Part shown: positions 13,525 through 14,426 of the stretch, piece after piece | Numbering within the stretch: position 1 is the first letter of the stretch | Layout: each line of letters opens with the position of its first letter | DNA from: Bacillota bacterium | GTDB taxonomy: Bacteria; Bacillota; Clostridia; Christensenellales; Borkfalkiaceae | NCBI GenBank assembly: GCA_003343995.1 | Contig: QAKE01000091.1 | Coordinates: 1-14,426, forward strand | DNA: 14,426 nucleotides | Direction: 5' to 3' | Made by a program: the position numbers and the translations under genes | The notes under the pieces: model-generated | Told to the model about the DNA's origin: nothing | What the model saw: the letters and a program-made list of their open reading frames with translations, nothing else | Databases searched by the model: none

Positions 13525-14426
13525 GTTTGTTTTCCCTCATCATCCGGATAAATTTATCGAACAGATAATCGCTGTCTTCGGGGCCGGGGGCGCTTTCGGG
13601 ATGATATTGAACGCTGAAAAGCCTGTCCTTCAGGCATTGTACGCCTTCCACGGTGCCGTCGAGAAGGTTGACGTGCGTTACGGAAAGAGGCGTGTTGTTA
13701 AGGCTCGATTCATCAACCGCATAAGAATGATTTTGCGAAGTTATCTCTATTTTTCCCGTTTCGAGATTCTTGACGGGGTGGTTGCCGCCGCGGTGCCCGA
13801 ATTTGAGCTTATACGTTTTCGCCCCGTAAGCGAGGGAAATGATCTGATGCCCCAGACATATCCCGAAAATCGGAAGTTTCCCCTTTAATTTTTCGACGGT
13901 GCGGATGACGGGCGTCGCGTCGGCGGGATCTCCCGGTCCGTTTGAAACGAACAATCCGTCTGGATTTGCCGCCTCGATGGATTCGCTGTCCGTATCAAAC
14001 GGTAAGGCGGTAACCGAAACCCCGCGCCGGTTGAAGGAACGGATTATATTTTGTTTCATTCCGCAATCGATCGCCACGATTTTCATGTCGCCGTCGGCGG
14101 GAAACCATTCCGGCTGTTTTCTGCCGACCTTCGATACCGCGTCCGTCAAAACCGGCGTACGGAAAATCGTCTTTACGCCGTCGTCCGCCGTTGTTTTCAT
14201 TCCCGTGATCAGGCATCTTCTGCTTCCGTAATCGCGGATGGAACGCACGAGTTTTCTGGTGTCGATTCCGTAAATGCCCGCAATTTTATATTGCTTCATC
14301 GTTTCGGAAAGCGTTTTTTCGCTTCTCCAATTTGACGGGAAATCATTGTATTCTCTTACCGCAAATCCGCCGATCGTAGGCGTGGACGTTTCAAAATCGT
14401 CCGGATTTATTCCGTAGTTGCCGATA
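13517..14426 (-). CDS. carA: Carbamoyl-phosphate synthase small subunit, 5' end missing
   Basis: A class I glutamine amidotransferase subunit that hydrolyses glutamine and channels ammonia to CarB. The visible part is 302 residues; the frame is open to the right edge (first full codon at 14425, beginning IGNYG), so roughly the first 50-60 residues lie outside. An internal ATG at 14299 is not the start, because the upstream codons still match CarA (IGNYGINPDDFE, then SNWRSEKTL). Visible motifs are GIDTRKLVR, FVSNGPGDPAD and the nucleophile Cys190 in GICLGHQ (visible numbering), with His275 and Glu277 in YHPE completing the triad. The C-terminus overlaps the carB start by 8 nt. The promoter and any regulatory leader (for example pyrimidine or arginine control) lie beyond the window. 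Confidence 0.97.
   Translation of the reverse strand, partial: IGNYGINPDDFETSTPTIGGFAVREYNDFPSNWRSEKTLSETMKQYKIAGIYGIDTRKLVRSIRDYGSRRCLITGMKTTADDGVKTIFRTPVLTDAVSKVGRKQPEWFPADGDMKIVAIDCGMKQNIIRSFNRRGVSVTALPFDTDSESIEAANPDGLFVSNGPGDPADATPVIRTVEKLKGKLPIFGICLGHQIISLAYGAKTYKLKFGHRGGNHPVKNLETGKIEITSQNHSYAVDESSLNNTPLSVTHVNLLDGTVEGVQCLKDRLFSVQYHPESAPGPEDSDYLFDKFIRMMRENKHA

Noticed and set aside
13517..14299. carA starting at the ATG at 14299.
   Set aside because: The 42 codons upstream to the window edge still read as CarA, so the true start lies outside the window.

Overview
The window looks like chromosomal DNA of a Clostridia-type Firmicute. The reasons are strong GGAGG ribosome binding sites, a FakA/DegV-type fatty acid kinase operon, DapL-type lysine synthesis and an AAA/DUF4143 ATPase. 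The exact genus cannot be read from the sequence. By eye, two compositional zones are visible: an AT-rich left part (1 to about 3.75 kb) and a clearly GC-richer right part (about 3.8 kb to the end). The left part resembles an acquired accessory island next to core metabolism.

Left zone, all on the minus strand. Reading right to left: a small sigma-70-like helix-turn-helix protein (3339-2686) with its own terminator; then a near-perfect consensus promoter driving a TTG-started AAA/DUF4143 ATPase (2412-1108); then, 18 nt downstream, a NurA-family nuclease (1089 to beyond position 1). The NurA gene runs off the left edge and so is easily missed. NurA proteins usually work with a HerA-type ATPase, which may lie just beyond the edge. 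This is the best candidate for a DNA-processing or phage-defence module here. A gene-free stretch (3340-3808) separates it from the core genes and holds a large inverted repeat plus two terminator-like hairpins that read on the minus strand.

Middle zone, plus strand: a tight four-gene operon, fakA, plsX, a fakB/DegV gene and a PlsC-like acyltransferase (3809-8098). The genes have ATGA overlaps or single-digit gaps and end at a GC-rich terminator. Together they would phosphorylate fatty acids, exchange acyl groups between ACP and phosphate, and feed acyl groups into phospholipid.

Right zone, minus strand: carA (5' end outside the window), carB, dapF and dapL (14426-8354), tightly packed or overlapping. 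They make carbamoyl phosphate for pyrimidines and arginine, and carry out two steps of the diaminopimelate route to lysine and peptidoglycan. The two operons converge, with a terminator for each in the 8099-8353 gap.

The core genes are ordinary, with a few key-residue departures (DegV His to Thr, DapL Lys to Ser, acyltransferase Asp to Gly). No RNA genes, CRISPR arrays, transposases or integrases were seen.
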